From contig JAOPGA020000529.1 in the NCBI GenBank assembly GCA_026419775.2, positions 1 to 58,224 on the forward strand: DNA of 58,224 bases. The letters run 5' to 3'. Origin of the DNA: Acrasis kona (lineage: Eukaryota; Heterolobosea; Eutetramitea; Acrasida; Acrasidae). Below are positions 1 through 10,484 of the stretch, one piece after another; within the stretch, counting starts at the first letter, position 1; each line of letters begins with the position of its first letter. Below the pieces are notes generated by a model. That model was not told the origin of the DNA and did no database searches. It saw only the letters and a program-made list of their open reading frames with translations. Made by a program: the position numbers and the translations under genes.

Positions 1-1942
1 GTAATATATCACTCAAGTTAATTTCTTTTTTCTGAATCAAAGTACTGTATTCAAATGAATCAACTCCTATTTGACTTCCACAACATGGGCACTCACCTTG
101 TCCACAATCAAGCAATTTAGTTGAGTTGCCATAATCTGACATTCTCCAAGTAGGAATGACAGTAATGTACGTACCCTCTCTAATTTGAATAGGAGTTTCA
201 AAGACCTTATCAAGCTCTTTGTATTTCATCTCCTCTAACTCGCAAATATTGTGTTTTGTCTCGGATGCCCATAATAACAACCAGTTAACAGTTGTTTCTA
301 CTTTTTCATAATATCCCTCTTTGAAATACTGTTCGTTATACATTATCCTCCATGAGCCCCGTTGCATTCCTGTTTTGACACAAGGAACCCCATCAATCCA
401 GTCACAAAGTTCAATACAAAAGTGAGTTGGGACATTGTCTTTAAATGCTCCTATTCTATCTAAGTATCCAAAGTGCTGGCAAAGAGCTGTTCGCATATCT
501 ATGTGTTGACCGGTTGTATATGCCCCCTGGTTTTTATGTACTCCAAGGAATTTAATTGGATTCCCAAATAAAATGTCATCTGGGTTTTCTCTAAAATGCG
601 AGGTCCATTCTAAACTACTTTTTGAACTAAAATCAACAGGTATCTCTGTTAGAGATCTTGTACCAATGATATGGGATGCTAAAGCAGTGCTGATTGCTGT
701 TGATGGCCTTTCTTTTGGTACTGTGTAACCATTTGGAGTGTGCTTTAACATGCTCCTCTTACGTAATACAAAGCTTGGTGCTCTAGTTTTATAAACTAAT
801 GCATAATAGGCAACCTCCGCAAATATATAGCCATGCTTGAGCTCCCTGCAATTTATTGGAATTGTTTCTGACAAAGATTCATATACTTCCCCCCACATCT
901 CTTCTGTCATTGTATTTGTATCGTAATGATCCATAATGTTTTCAGTACAAACAATTAATTCTGAGGACATCAGTACACTAGAATAATAGTGAAGGTATAT
1001 TCTTTGTAATATAGTTCCACCATTTGTTTTAGAAGCGACATGATTTCTTATCAAGTCATAATGTTCCTCTAGTTGATCAGAATCAATAACCTTGCTCTTG
1101 ACATTATCCCATACTATCTCATCAAAATCCTTTTCACCAACAATACTGTTAAGAAATTCTGAAAGCATTTTATATGCTGGTTCATTTGTGATAATTATTT
1201 GTGGTATATGGCAGAAAAATGCTTTTATGGACATATCACCCTCTCGACTGTCTTTACTCTCTTTGGTCTCTAAACTATTCAAAATACGAATGTCATCTTT
1301 TGAAGCTAGACTATTATTTACACCAAAAGCTGTGTAAAGTTGATTATCTTCTAGCAGTTTTGAAACCTCCTTTCTGTATTTATTGATTTCCACAATTAAC
1401 TTGCAATGAAATTCATGGTCTAAAGCACGCTTCACATCATTAGTGAAAGCTAACACAGAATATATATTAATGTTAGTCTTTTTCTTGGTATCTTGAAATT
1501 CGAACAGTGTGTCGAGCATAGGCATAACTTTGTCCTTCAGTATAACTTTTTTATACTTTTCATTTAGTGATGAAAGTGGTGTCGATTTATTCCTAGGTTC
1601 GTAAATGATGGTCTCATTGGATGAAGTTGCATTCCTCAGAGTTATAGTAACAGTTGGAGCATTTCCAGGCTGCACACCTATTGAGGTCATATATTCTTCC
1701 AATGGCATTGATGTTAATTCATTTTGTTTTTTTCCCTCAAAACTTATGAAGCCATGCCTGTAGTTATGAACATCCCATGTGTTTCGACTAAAAAATTTTC
1801 TACATTCAATGCAATATTTATCACATTTCCTTCGCTTTTTCGTATGCTCATCACAGCAACCATAATAACATGATGGGTCACATATTTTTCTGCACCAGCA
1901 TTTTGAAGTTCCATGTGCCATTGTCTCCTCGCTACTCGACAT
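1..1942 (-). CDS. Partial Cys-rich protein, possible Tnp2-like transposase
   Basis: One uninterrupted frame of 647 codons starts at the ATG at 1942 and runs off the left edge without a stop, so the C-terminus is missing. Residues about 15-50 hold a dense Cys/His cluster (CWC, CDPSC, CCDEH, CDKYC, CIEC) that looks zinc-binding. Further along come, in order, a DGVP...SWRI segment, a KELDKVF segment, then ITVIPTWR and CPCC. That order recalls Tnp2/CACTA-type transposases, where a DG(I/V)P...WPI strand is followed by a second acidic strand and a Cys pair, but the match is by eye and weak. No intron is needed. The alternative is a lineage-specific zinc-binding protein. The frame itself is certain; the function is a guess. 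Confidence 0.6.
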   Translation of the reverse strand, partial: MSSSEETMAHGTSKCWCRKICDPSCYYGCCDEHTKKRRKCDKYCIECRKFFSRNTWDVHNYRHGFISFEGKKQNELTSMPLEEYMTSIGVQPGNAPTVTITLRNATSSNETIIYEPRNKSTPLSSLNEKYKKVILKDKVMPMLDTLFEFQDTKKKTNINIYSVLAFTNDVKRALDHEFHCKLIVEINKYRKEVSKLLEDNQLYTAFGVNNSLASKDDIRILNSLETKESKDSREGDMSIKAFFCHIPQIIITNEPAYKMLSEFLNSIVGEKDFDEIVWDNVKSKVIDSDQLEEHYDLIRNHVASKTNGGTILQRIYLHYYSSVLMSSELIVCTENIMDHYDTNTMTEEMWGEVYESLSETIPINCRELKHGYIFAEVAYYALVYKTRAPSFVLRKRSMLKHTPNGYTVPKERPSTAISTALASHIIGTRSLTEIPVDFSSKSSLEWTSHFRENPDDILFGNPIKFLGVHKNQGAYTTGQHIDMRTALCQHFGYLDRIGAFKDNVPTHFCIELCDWIDGVPCVKTGMQRGSWRIMYNEQYFKEGYYEKVETTVNWLLLWASETKHNICELEEMKYKELDKVFETPIQIREGTYITVIPTWRMSDYGNSTKLLDCGQGECPCCGSQIGVDSFEYSTLIQKKEINLSDIL

Positions 1943-2139
1943 GCTAGCATGTAAGCCAAAAATAGAGAAAATTATTTTTATTCTGTTACAATACATGTTC
2001 TTCTGCTTGTCCAACGTAGGCTTAAAATCACTACCTGGACAAAATTTTGAAAAGACACTTTATCAATTCTTCTTCGTATTCTCTACAACTTCCTCTTTTC
2101 AGAATGTTTTATAGAGGTAGTTTATAGTACAAACTTCCT

Positions 2140-2158
2140 GCACCAGGGGGCCCAGTGG
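2140..2158. other. GC-rich partial palindrome, possible transposon end
   Basis: A GC-rich block centred on GGGCCC lies about 200 bp upstream of the partial transposase-like gene, in otherwise AT-rich DNA. Read on the minus strand it begins CACTGGGCCCCC, which would suit the terminal inverted repeat of a CACTA-like element. The partner end lies outside the window, so this is unproven. Confidence 0.25.
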
Positions 2159-2234
2159 ATTGTAAAAAAAATAATAGCGTTGAGTATCGCCCTCGAAATA
2201 CACGAACAATTGTAAATAATAGTAAACATCCCTT

Positions 2235-3096
2235 TTATTGTTTTAGTAACCCAATTGCACTCTTGATTGCTTCTCTGGCACCATCGAATATTTCGTTAAA
2301 GTTCACGTTCGACACTGCATTCGTAGAGGCCAACGTGACGATTGCATTTTCCCTGTCGACTTTTGGTTGGGTTGCATCGCTGACTTCGACAGGTTTACCA
2401 GTTGTATTTTCGACATAGTCAACAAGAGGCTTGTCTGTGAACTTACCAACCGACAATGCCAACTGACTACCCTCTAGAGCTTTGCTCAAAAGGACAACCG
2501 CGTTGGATGATGCAACGATTGGTTTTTTGGCTTGATGGAAGGCTTGGATGGTTTGTTTGACTTTGGCGTCGATGACTACTTCGTCAAGTTCATCTAAATG
2601 TTGCTCCAAGGTTAACAGGGTGCGAACGTTTCCGTTTCCACCAGGTATTACCAATAAATCATATTGTGAGGCGTCTAATCTTTCCAGGTTTTGAGGAGCT
2701 GCTCTAATGATGCGTGCGGACTCTTTTTGGGTGATGCGCTCTTCTTTCGGGTCAATTTCTCTGGTTGTGTGTAAGAAACAATCCTCAATCTCTTTGTTGT
2801 ACACGGTAAAGTATGCATTATCGACCTTGTTTTGCCCGCACGCGATCATCAACGATACAGCTTCGACTGGGTCGCTTCCGTCAAGGGTACCACATCCAGA
2901 AAGAATGAATGCTGCCCTACGTTGCTTGGGTGCTTTGTTTACCTCCGCAGTTTTTGGTTGCTCTTCACCTGCCTAGAAATTAAAAATGAACAAAGAAATC
3001 GATACGTACATATGACCTGATCTGGTTTGTTAATACACAGACTGGTCTTGTTTTAATTGCCTTCACGCAGACCCTTCTTGATAAATTTCCCAACAT
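2235..3096 (-). CDS. Mitochondrial ES1/ElbB-like DJ-1 superfamily protein
   Basis: Two exons (3010-3096 and 2235-2972) join across a 37-nt GTACGT...CTAG intron to give 274 residues. The N-terminus (MLGNLSRRVCVKAIKTR) is basic and lacks acids, like a mitochondrial targeting peptide. The body has the ElbB/ES1 signature: ILSGCGTLDGSD at the start of the fold, then LLVIPGGNGNVRTL, and a C-terminal helix after NAIVTLASTNAV. ES1/GATD3 proteins are mitochondrial members of the DJ-1/PfpI class. The usual nucleophile-elbow Cys (CIAP in relatives) is replaced: the strand here reads PIVASSNAVV. Glyoxalase or deglycase chemistry through that Cys is therefore unlikely. The family call is firm, the function unknown. 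Confidence 0.85.
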
Positions 3097-3265
3097 GATT
3101 TGATTGTAAGTTACAATAAATTAGTTTGTTAAACAAAAAACATATTGTTTTGGTATAAAACAACATTAGTAGACACTTCAAACGCATCTACAAACCCAAT
3201 AAAACTTTTAAAATTTGTTGGAGTAGTAGTTTGTCCGATATATTAATAGAAGGATAAAAATACAG

Positions 3266-3272
3266 TATAAAT
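3266..3272 (+). promoter_or_regulatory. TATAAAT core promoter motif
   Basis: TATAAAT lies 48 nt before the ATG of the small hydrophilic gene. The same heptamer stands 34-77 nt upstream of other genes here (at 36941, 46016 and 48918). Confidence 0.5.
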
Positions 3273-3319
3273 TGAACGGAGCAAACATTCTCTGATCAAA
3301 AACTTCGGAAAAAACCAAC

Positions 3320-3502
3320 ATGAACAGCGTAGTTGATAAGGATATCCCTCACGGTACTCACATGGGCAAAAATGATGACATCAAGCCCAGTCAGGAAGCT
3401 GCAAAGAATTACAAGCATGAAGACAGTGGAAAATCAGTTGACATCACAGACAAGCAAAGCGAACAATCGATGGCTGGCAGTGATGCTCCATCTACCTACT
3501 AA
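3320..3502 (+). CDS. Small hydrophilic protein, 60 aa
   Basis: A short intronless gene preceded by a TATAAAT motif and a purine-rich leader and followed by AATAAA about 35 nt after the stop. The product is very polar, rich in Asp, Lys, Ser and Gln, with no hydrophobic core, signal peptide or cysteine. It should be disordered, like many small stress or hydrophilin-type proteins. No family is recognised. The promoter and poly(A) context make it a credible gene despite its size. Confidence 0.6.
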   Translation: MNSVVDKDIPHGTHMGKNDDIKPSQEAAKNYKHEDSGKSVDITDKQSEQSMAGSDAPSTY

Positions 3503-3703
3503 CTCCACATACTGTAAATTAATTTTCAAGTAATTGAATAAAAATTTCATTGTACAAATTGTTAATGTGTTTGGTTGTATTTAACAAAAGGTCCTTCAAG
3601 AACCTCGATGAGTGGTAGACTCTTCATCCAAGGAAAATTAGTATGATTATGAAAAGTCATAAAGTAAAACCATAACATTAAGTTGAAATTGTTTTTATTT
3701 AAT

Positions 3704-4225
3704 TTATTGCAATAGACCACCTGCAATTCTGTCCAATTGTTGTTGTCCTTCCTTGGTAACGCGACGACCACTATAAAAAAACGAGTTAGTTACCTTTCGG
3801 TACGCATCATAAAAAATCAACGTACCCATTCTTGGCATCCTTTGCCAAAACACCGATCTTCTCAAGTTCTTGAAGAGCTCTGCGGGCAACGGCCTCTGAA
3901 CCGATGCTGTGGTGCTCAGGTCTGACTTGGTGTCCAGTGCGGCCACCATATCTCTTACGTAGTCCACCAACTCCAGTTGCGGGTCTTAGGTAGACGTTTC
4001 TGGCGATGGCAGCTGTTTTATTAGTTTATGGAAAATGATTTAAAACGTACCACAACGAATGTAGAACCAGTCTGGGTTTTGTGGTGGCATCTCCTTGTGG
4101 ACACCAGTCTTGACGATATCAACCCATGCGGGAAGTGTGACGGTACCGACCTTCTTCAAGTGGGCGGCGTATGATTCAACAAACTTTTGTGCGGGGACGT
4201 CTTTTACGGTGATGGCTTTTCCCAT
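3704..4225 (-). CDS. RPS19: 40S ribosomal protein S19 (eS19)
   Basis: Three exons (4051-4225, 3826-4012, 3704-3770) join across 38- and 55-nt GTACGT introns into 142 residues. Landmarks of eS19 are present: ITVKDVPAQKFV at the start, PAWVDIVKTGVHKE, NPDWFYIRCAAIARNVYLR, GGLRKRYGGR, and the ending GQQQLDRIAG. eS19 belongs to the small-subunit head and is needed for 18S rRNA maturation. I prefer the ATG at 4225 over one 33 nt upstream because it gives the conserved N-terminus. AATAAA overlaps the stop codon. Confidence 0.97.
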
Positions 4226-4569
4226 TATTAATCTACTAGTGTTGGTTTCCAAAGACAAGGATGCCTTACGTTGTGACGAATACGTTTCTTTTCACTCGAA
4301 AATTTATTTTCACATGCCCGTTTTGGTTGGTCACCTCGACATTACAAAATTACATCAACAAAACCAATGAAGTGGGTTTCGATTGTTTCTTGAGTTTGCC
4401 CTGCATTGTTTCTGTACAGATGCCCTTTGCTTTAATAAGTAGATTAGTATGACCAAGTTGAAGATTTCTAGTCATTAGCAGTTGAATAGATGGAGGCTGT
4501 TTTTAAGCAACTCGGTCATAATTCAAATCATATTATACTGAGGTGTGAGATTTTGATTAAATCAAATTT

Positions 4570-4842
4570 TTATTTTTTGGTATTTGTCGTAGACTTATTA
4601 TCGTCCTTTACATCCACTTTAACTCCAGCATATGTAATAGTTTTTGTTGCTTCACCTTTTTTTGCATCTAATGTGGTTTGATTAACTTCTTCTGTTGCTC
4701 CATCTAGAAATCCTGCGTCTCTTTCCATGTTTGGTGTTACATCGCCTTGTGGCTTCGGGGTAGAATAATACCTATTTACTAGAATCCGATATACGTTATT
4801 GAGGCGTGTTGTTGAGGTGAGTAGGCACTTGTTCATGATCAT
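4570..4842 (-). CDS. Small probable mitochondrial protein, 90 aa
   Basis: Intronless frame. The first ~30 residues (to about NRYYSTPKP) are rich in Arg, Ser and Thr without acids, and the RYYST step resembles a mitochondrial presequence cleavage site. The mature part is polar and Lys/Thr/Asp-rich, ending in NTKK. No family is recognised. The start could be the Met at 4842 or the one two codons later. It lies between eS19 and a coiled-coil gene, all on the minus strand. Confidence 0.6.
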   Translation of the reverse strand: MIMNKCLLTSTTRLNNVYRILVNRYYSTPKPQGDVTPNMERDAGFLDGATEEVNQTTLDAKKGEATKTITYAGVKVDVKDDNKSTTNTKK

Positions 4843-5012
4843 TGTTATTTTTGTATCGAGGGTTAATTAGATTCATTTATTTCGAATGAGATTGAGAAAG
4901 ACCAAAATGACCTAAAAATATCCATGGCAATATTTATTGAAAAGTCAAACATGTTGAACGAGCGGTTTGTTTATTTATTGTACATGACTTTTGAACGAAC
5001 GCTCGCTGTTGA

Positions 5013-6543
5013 TTATGTATTAAATGGATCCTCGTCATTAGTTTGTAGCGTCATAATTCTTTCTTGCATTTTCTTCTCCCATTCATCCCTCCTTTCTTTT
5101 TCTCTTAAATTGTTTGTCAGCAGAGTCCTTGCTTTGACTTTGGCCCTCTTCACAATCATGACTACTTCATCATTTCTCAATTTCAACTTTAATTGAGGTT
5201 TGGGAATGGCAGCAATCTGCTTTTCAGTCAAATTTGTGCTTTTTATATTATCTATCATATTTTTGTGCCGAATGAGATTGATGATGTGCTTTTTCAACCT
5301 CATCCTCAAAAATTCTCTAATGACCAAATTAATGTCTACGTTACCATTATCAATTTGCCGCAGCTCCTCCCTCTCCGCTAAAAGTTTGAAAAATTGTTCA
5401 TCCTCAACTGATAGAGACTTATTGTGACCAAAACGACCCCTTCCTTTAAGTTGAGCGGCTTTATCACGCCTTTTTTTATCTTTTTCGTATCTACAAAAGA
5501 CTTTCGCCACCTTCTCTTCCACTAGCTTGAATCTTGATATGAAATATTTATCCACCTGCAGCCGCAAAGTCTGAATTCTACAAATAGTACATAGCCTATA
5601 ATTTCGAAATACCCGCTGTATCATCATTACCCTTCTTTTGAATTGTTTGACAGCCATCGGTATTCTCATGGTGTCGCTGACATCAATGCAGAACCTCACA
5701 ATGGCTCTAGAATACGACTTTTCTCTTTTTACTCTCCACCTCGCGACATAGGCAGATAAAAGGGTCGCTAGCTTAGCTACATTTAGAACACCCTCTGGTG
5801 TATTCATTTTTTCAATCAGTCTAGCTACATTGTCTTCATCTGAGACGATCTGCCCTCCATCTTGTAAATTAGGATCCTTATTTTTCAGAGCTCTTAGTAG
5901 CCTATATTCCCTGTCCTGAAGCGACGTTAATACAAATAACATTTTTTGTTCATACCTCCAAAATTTGATTCATCTTGTAAATACGACTCCCTAATATTAT
6001 AATAGTCTGCCATGTTTGTAGATAGAAGCGGTCTTTCGTGCTTTTATCGCGCTTCATTCTTTGTTCGTCAAGATACTGTAGCCTCTCCTGTAAAACACGA
6101 TTTCTCTCCGTTTGTTCTTCTAGCTCCCTCTTTTCTTTTCTGACTCGTTCTTCTTCCTCTTCGATGTCCATTTGACTCTGCAAAACTTGCTTTAATATTT
6201 CATTATATTCGTTGTGTGAATTTATGGCATTAACATCTTTTGTTTTTTGTATTTTATCAATAACAATTCCCTGCTTTTGGTTCTCCAATATAGTCAGCAT
6301 GCTAATGTTCTGTTTCTTTTGCTTTTTGATAAGTTTTGTGACAGCACCGGCAACAGTCTCATATTTGTGTTTATTTTTTGCAAAATACATGTTGTTGTTT
6401 GCGTCAGCGTATTGGTTCTTTTCTACAAACCCAAGAGATGTCCATCTCCCAAGCGGCCTGTCCGACACCTCCCTAACCAACTCATTCTCTGGACCCCTGG
6501 ACACAACACGCCTAGTTGCACCAGTTACGGGTTTGGAATTCAT
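5013..6543 (-). CDS. Coiled-coil protein with IQ-like segment, 496 aa
   Basis: Two exons (5956-6543 and 5013-5915) join in phase 0 across a 40-nt GTATGA...TTCAG intron. The N-terminal third carries a long acidic/basic coiled coil (EEEEERVRKEKRELEEQ region, about residues 140-175). The middle has MIQRVFRNYRL, which resembles an IQ calmodulin-binding motif, and the C-terminus is Lys/Arg-rich with a second charged helix. No enzyme motif is visible. The start at 6543 is only 32 nt after the stop of BMS1 on the same strand, so its promoter or 5' leader must sit inside the BMS1 gene. A cytoskeletal or scaffold role is possible but not shown. Confidence 0.75.
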
Positions 6544-6575
6544 TGTAACATAACAAACTGCGGAAAAAATCATAT

Positions 6576-9500
6576 TTATTTCGAATCAGCGGGCATGTAC
6601 CTTGCTCTCTTCACACGGTTGAGTTCGTCCTTGATGTACTTTCTCTTCCTGTTCTCATTCTTCTTCTTCTTGTCCTCCCTAACATCCTTTACGCTATTTT
6701 TCATTTCCTTCATCTTGCTCTTCAACTCCTCCATACGAATGGTCTTTTTACGATCCTCGTCGATGGCCTTCAACTTTCTCAGCTCGTTCACTCTCTTTAC
6801 TTCGCGGTCGCTCAACAAGGCAGTAGTTAACTCGGTCAATCCTGCATTCTCTTCGTTCAAGTACTGACTCAAGTCATCAGTCAGACCGGTCTGCTCCACC
6901 ACCTTCTTGTGCTGCTCTTGGAAGGGCAACGTTTTCAACAAGTTTGGTTTTGGAATGAAAACAAGATCGTGACCAACGCTGCTTCTCGGCGCAGACGCAC
7001 GGTCCACCATCATGCTATCTCTGTTATTTATGGCATCGTTGGGAATGGAATAAATCTTCCTCAACTGACCCACGGTCCTCATGCCGCACCAACTCGTGCT
7101 CAAGTGATTAAACACTGGATTATACAATTTGGTTAGTTCGATGGGATACCAAGTCCTCAAAAACACAATGTCGCTCTTTAATAACTTATCTTCGAACGTC
7201 GCCCTAAAGTCGCCTGATCTCGCCTGAGTCTTTACGATCCTCTTGACCTGACCTCTGATGCCGCTCACCGTTCTCAACTGTGCCCCTTCGAACTTGCTGA
7301 CCTCTAGTTCGGAATTGAACATGCCAGTGATGAAGGCTGTGTTTTTTAATATTTTGTAAGGCGTTCCGGTCAACTTTAATTTTTTTACAATATTAAAATC
7401 ACGATCCATCTCCATGGTGTAACCGGTGGCACTTATCCTAAAGTTACTGATGCCATCGGCCAACGATTGGAAAGCAACCACGCCGGTGTTTTGAGGGACG
7501 AACGGTCCCCATATGCACGCAATGCAATGCATGTGCTCCGGAGTATATTTCACCATGCGGTGCCTGTTATTTGCGTCCTGCACGCAATAGGTTGGAATGG
7601 ATTGGAAGCGACGCCAACCAATACTAAACACCAACGGATCTCTGTTCTTCAAGGTACGAGGGAACCATCTGTGACGCTTCAGTCGAATCTTGATGAAGCC
7701 CATTCTAGATTCCTCCGAATGTAACGCGCCACAAATGATTGGCGATTTGTAATTTGCATTTTGCATGAATTCGCATGGGAACGAATACAGGAGCACCCTT
7801 ACATAAGTGCCCGGTGCAAATCCTTCGATTTGTTCTCGTTCTTGTTGAGACAGCGATGCAAATTCGGTCTTGTTTAGAATGGTTTGTGGATCGTCCGCTC
7901 TTTGTGCCTTGATCATGTTTTCTACGCTCATGAACGGAGTGATGGATGATTCTTCGTCTTGTTCTTCGTCTTGTTCGTCTTGCTTGGTATCGAAATCTTG
8001 ATCGAATGATTGTTTTTTGAGAATTTTTAATTGACGCAATTGATCAGATTCTGTTTGTTCCAAATCCACAAATCCCTTTTCGTCCATTCCTTCCTCTTCC
8101 TCTTCTTCTGCCTCCTGGTCATTTTCGTCATTTGGATCGGATGATGGATCGTCGCCATCGGATGGTTTTTTTGCTGATCTTCTGGTCGACCAATCGCCGG
8201 TGACGAATTTGTTGCGAATGGTTTCTCTGAATTCTGCATCATCCCAATCGTTGGTAATGTGATCTGGTTCGTATTGTACTCTGGTGTAATCTTCTTGATC
8301 GTCGATTAATGTTTTGGTTTGTTTGTTTCGTTTTGTGATTTGTTTTTTAAAGTTGAGTAGGTCCATGTCGTCGTCGTCTTCCTTGATGAATGTATCGTTG
8401 AATGGTTGATTTGATTTTGATTGATCGCCGTAGACGAGATCATGTAAACTCGTCGATGCGTTGTGATAATTTAAAGTAGCCTTCTTCGATAAGTCATTCT
8501 TCCAATTGGCGGATCCCAATCCCATCTCTTGATCATCATCTTGATCATCTCCATCTTGATCATCATCATCATCATCATCTTGATCATCATCATGGTCATC
8601 TTGAACTTGTTTGTTATTTTTTGATTTGACGTCAAAATATTCTCCTTGGTCATCTTCTTCGTCCTCGTCAAATTCGACCTTTCCTTTGATTCCTTGATTG
8701 TTTTTTCCATCAACAATGTCGCTTAATTTGGCGTCCTCAAAGTCATATGTCATGTGTCTGCGAGTTGGATCCTTGAGTCTCTTTTCGTGTTCCTTTTCAT
8801 TTACTGCATCTGTTTGATCATCATTTTCGTCATCTTCATCATCATCGAATTGAATGGGTGCTACTTGACCCTTCAAGAGATGTATTTGTTGTTTCGAAAG
8901 TTGATTGTCCAGTGGTAATTGCTTGCTCGAATCAATCAAAATGCTCTTCAATAATGTATTATCGGTCTTGTCTTGATCTCCATCAATGTAAACATGTTCC
9001 TTGTCATAAAACAATCCACCCATGTTGCTCATGGGAGCATAGATTCCCTTGTGTTTATCTGTAATTGTTCTTCTCTTGAGATTGGTTTGGAATGGAAGCG
9101 GATCGTCCATGCTTGAAATGTTACCTGCATGGAAGTCACCTGCACCTGGCACGTGAACTTGGCAGCCGTTCCTCATAAAAGTACCACGAACGTATCCGTA
9201 TAGACATACGGTCCGATCGATTTTTCCATTGTGACTGGTGATGAGTTCTGGGTCAGTAATGTCCTCCACGCGGTCGACTAGTATACTTGAGTGAGATGAC
9301 CTCCATGTGAGTGGTCTTGGTTTCACTACGCTGATGAACCTCGACAAGTTTAATGTGTCTCTTGATGTGTATAGATCGCTCCTCAAACCTGTCAAGTAGA
9401 ACAACTTGGCGCCCTCGCAGACCTCCGTCCAGAAACGATGTTTCAACTTCTTTTTTAACTTTTTGACTTGTTCTTGTTTTTTGATGCAGTCGAGATGGGT

Positions 9501-10058
9501 GAGAACTCCTAGCACTTTGGTGAAACCATGTACCTGCAAAATGTTCAAAAACTCAAAACTTTCCATTTCGAAACCGTATGATGCGTCGATTAACAAAAGG
9601 CAAAGGTCTGCAACTTTAGCCAAATCAACCATGGCATTAATGTCTGTTGGGCATTCGAATAAGGTAATTCTGGTCAAGCCTGTTCGAATGGTGATAGGCC
9701 CTGTTATTTCTGTTAAAACGGTTTTCGTAAAATGTTTGACGAGAGAGCGAATTAGTGTTGATTTTCCAGATTTGGGTGGTCCAACGACTGCTATAACTTT
9801 TGGTGGGGGTTCTCCATATGTTCTATTGTCGATCTTGACGTGTAGTTTTTTTTCGTTCAATTCCATCGTGCGACGCATGCGAGCGGAAACAGATTCTACC
9901 TTATTATATGCGAAGGCTTTATCATTTCTCTTCTCTTTCGAGATTCCAAGCTTTTTCTTCTTTGCAGCATCTTTCTTATCTGCTTTAACACCAGCTCGTG
10001 GTGCTTTGTAGCTCTTGTGAACTTGTTCACCACTCCTGGAACCTCCGGAGTCTGCCAT
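6576..10058 (-). CDS. BMS1: Ribosome biogenesis GTPase BMS1
   Basis: Intronless gene of 1160 residues from the ATG at 10058 (an in-frame ATG 39 nt upstream is less likely). The BMS1 GTPase domain has its P-loop GPPKSGKST at about 93-101, followed by the family's ADLCLLLIDASYGFEME, THLD and KHRFWTEV stretches. A long acidic middle contains runs of Asp from GAT repeats. The C-terminal RIBIOP_C part has PCEFMQNAN, IKIRLKRHRW, YTPEHMHC, SGIRGQVK and DIVFLRTWYP. A Lys-rich coil closes the protein. BMS1 is a nucleolar GTPase of the small-subunit processome that works with RCL1 in cleavage of pre-18S RNA. AATAAA overlaps its stop. Confidence 0.97.
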   Translation of the reverse strand: MADSGGSRSGEQVHKSYKAPRAGVKADKKDAAKKKKLGISKEKRNDKAFAYNKVESVSARMRRTMELNEKKLHVKIDNRTYGEPPPKVIAVVGPPKSGKSTLIRSLVKHFTKTVLTEITGPITIRTGLTRITLFECPTDINAMVDLAKVADLCLLLIDASYGFEMESFEFLNILQVHGFTKVLGVLTHLDCIKKQEQVKKLKKKLKHRFWTEVCEGAKLFYLTGLRSDLYTSRDTLNLSRFISVVKPRPLTWRSSHSSILVDRVEDITDPELITSHNGKIDRTVCLYGYVRGTFMRNGCQVHVPGAGDFHAGNISSMDDPLPFQTNLKRRTITDKHKGIYAPMSNMGGLFYDKEHVYIDGDQDKTDNTLLKSILIDSSKQLPLDNQLSKQQIHLLKGQVAPIQFDDDEDDENDDQTDAVNEKEHEKRLKDPTRRHMTYDFEDAKLSDIVDGKNNQGIKGKVEFDEDEEDDQGEYFDVKSKNNKQVQDDHDDDQDDDDDDDQDGDDQDDDQEMGLGSANWKNDLSKKATLNYHNASTSLHDLVYGDQSKSNQPFNDTFIKEDDDDMDLLNFKKQITKRNKQTKTLIDDQEDYTRVQYEPDHITNDWDDAEFRETIRNKFVTGDWSTRRSAKKPSDGDDPSSDPNDENDQEAEEEEEEGMDEKGFVDLEQTESDQLRQLKILKKQSFDQDFDTKQDEQDEEQDEESSITPFMSVENMIKAQRADDPQTILNKTEFASLSQQEREQIEGFAPGTYVRVLLYSFPCEFMQNANYKSPIICGALHSEESRMGFIKIRLKRHRWFPRTLKNRDPLVFSIGWRRFQSIPTYCVQDANNRHRMVKYTPEHMHCIACIWGPFVPQNTGVVAFQSLADGISNFRISATGYTMEMDRDFNIVKKLKLTGTPYKILKNTAFITGMFNSELEVSKFEGAQLRTVSGIRGQVKRIVKTQARSGDFRATFEDKLLKSDIVFLRTWYPIELTKLYNPVFNHLSTSWCGMRTVGQLRKIYSIPNDAINNRDSMMVDRASAPRSSVGHDLVFIPKPNLLKTLPFQEQHKKVVEQTGLTDDLSQYLNEENAGLTELTTALLSDREVKRVNELRKLKAIDEDRKKTIRMEELKSKMKEMKNSVKDVREDKKKKNENRKRKYIKDELNRVKRARYMPADSK

Positions 10059-10279
10059 GTGAACAAAATTTGTATTTGAAGTTTTACACAAACTCAAGTA
10101 CTTTGTTGAGTATCAGTCAACTGCAATACAAGAGAAGATGAATCCTGAAGTATCAGAATACTTCTGATTATTAGACTATTTGTTAACAATACACTTTTAA
10201 CATCAGATTTTACTCGTATAGCAAAGAGAGCACATCAAATTTCAAAAATAAAACATTGCACCAACGAGCATTTAACAAA

Positions 10280-10484
10280 ATGAAATTAGAGGCATAAGGA
10301 AGTTACTGCTAATGAGAACAGAATTAGAACGCTAGAGAATTCAACGGTCGCCCAGAAGGTTGCGAGGTATACGGGATTAGTGCAAAGGGCTTGTGATAAC
10401 AAGTTGTGGTTACTCAAATTATGCATGTACAATGGAATGATCACTCTAACGGAGGGAATTCCTACAACTCAGAGCAGTCGATAA
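10280..10484 (+). pseudogene. Possible relic of a small gene
   Basis: After a short start (MKLEA) the frame changes by one base, and a coherent stretch of about 60 residues follows (KEVTANENRIRTLENSTV... to ...TTQSSR and a stop at 10482). Weakly coding-like sequence also precedes it from about 10150 (for example DFTRIAKRAHQISKI). The pieces do not fit one frame and no GT-AG intron joins them. It looks like a decayed small gene or an indel in a real one. The rest of 10059-10864 holds only AT-rich intergenic DNA. Confidence 0.3.
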
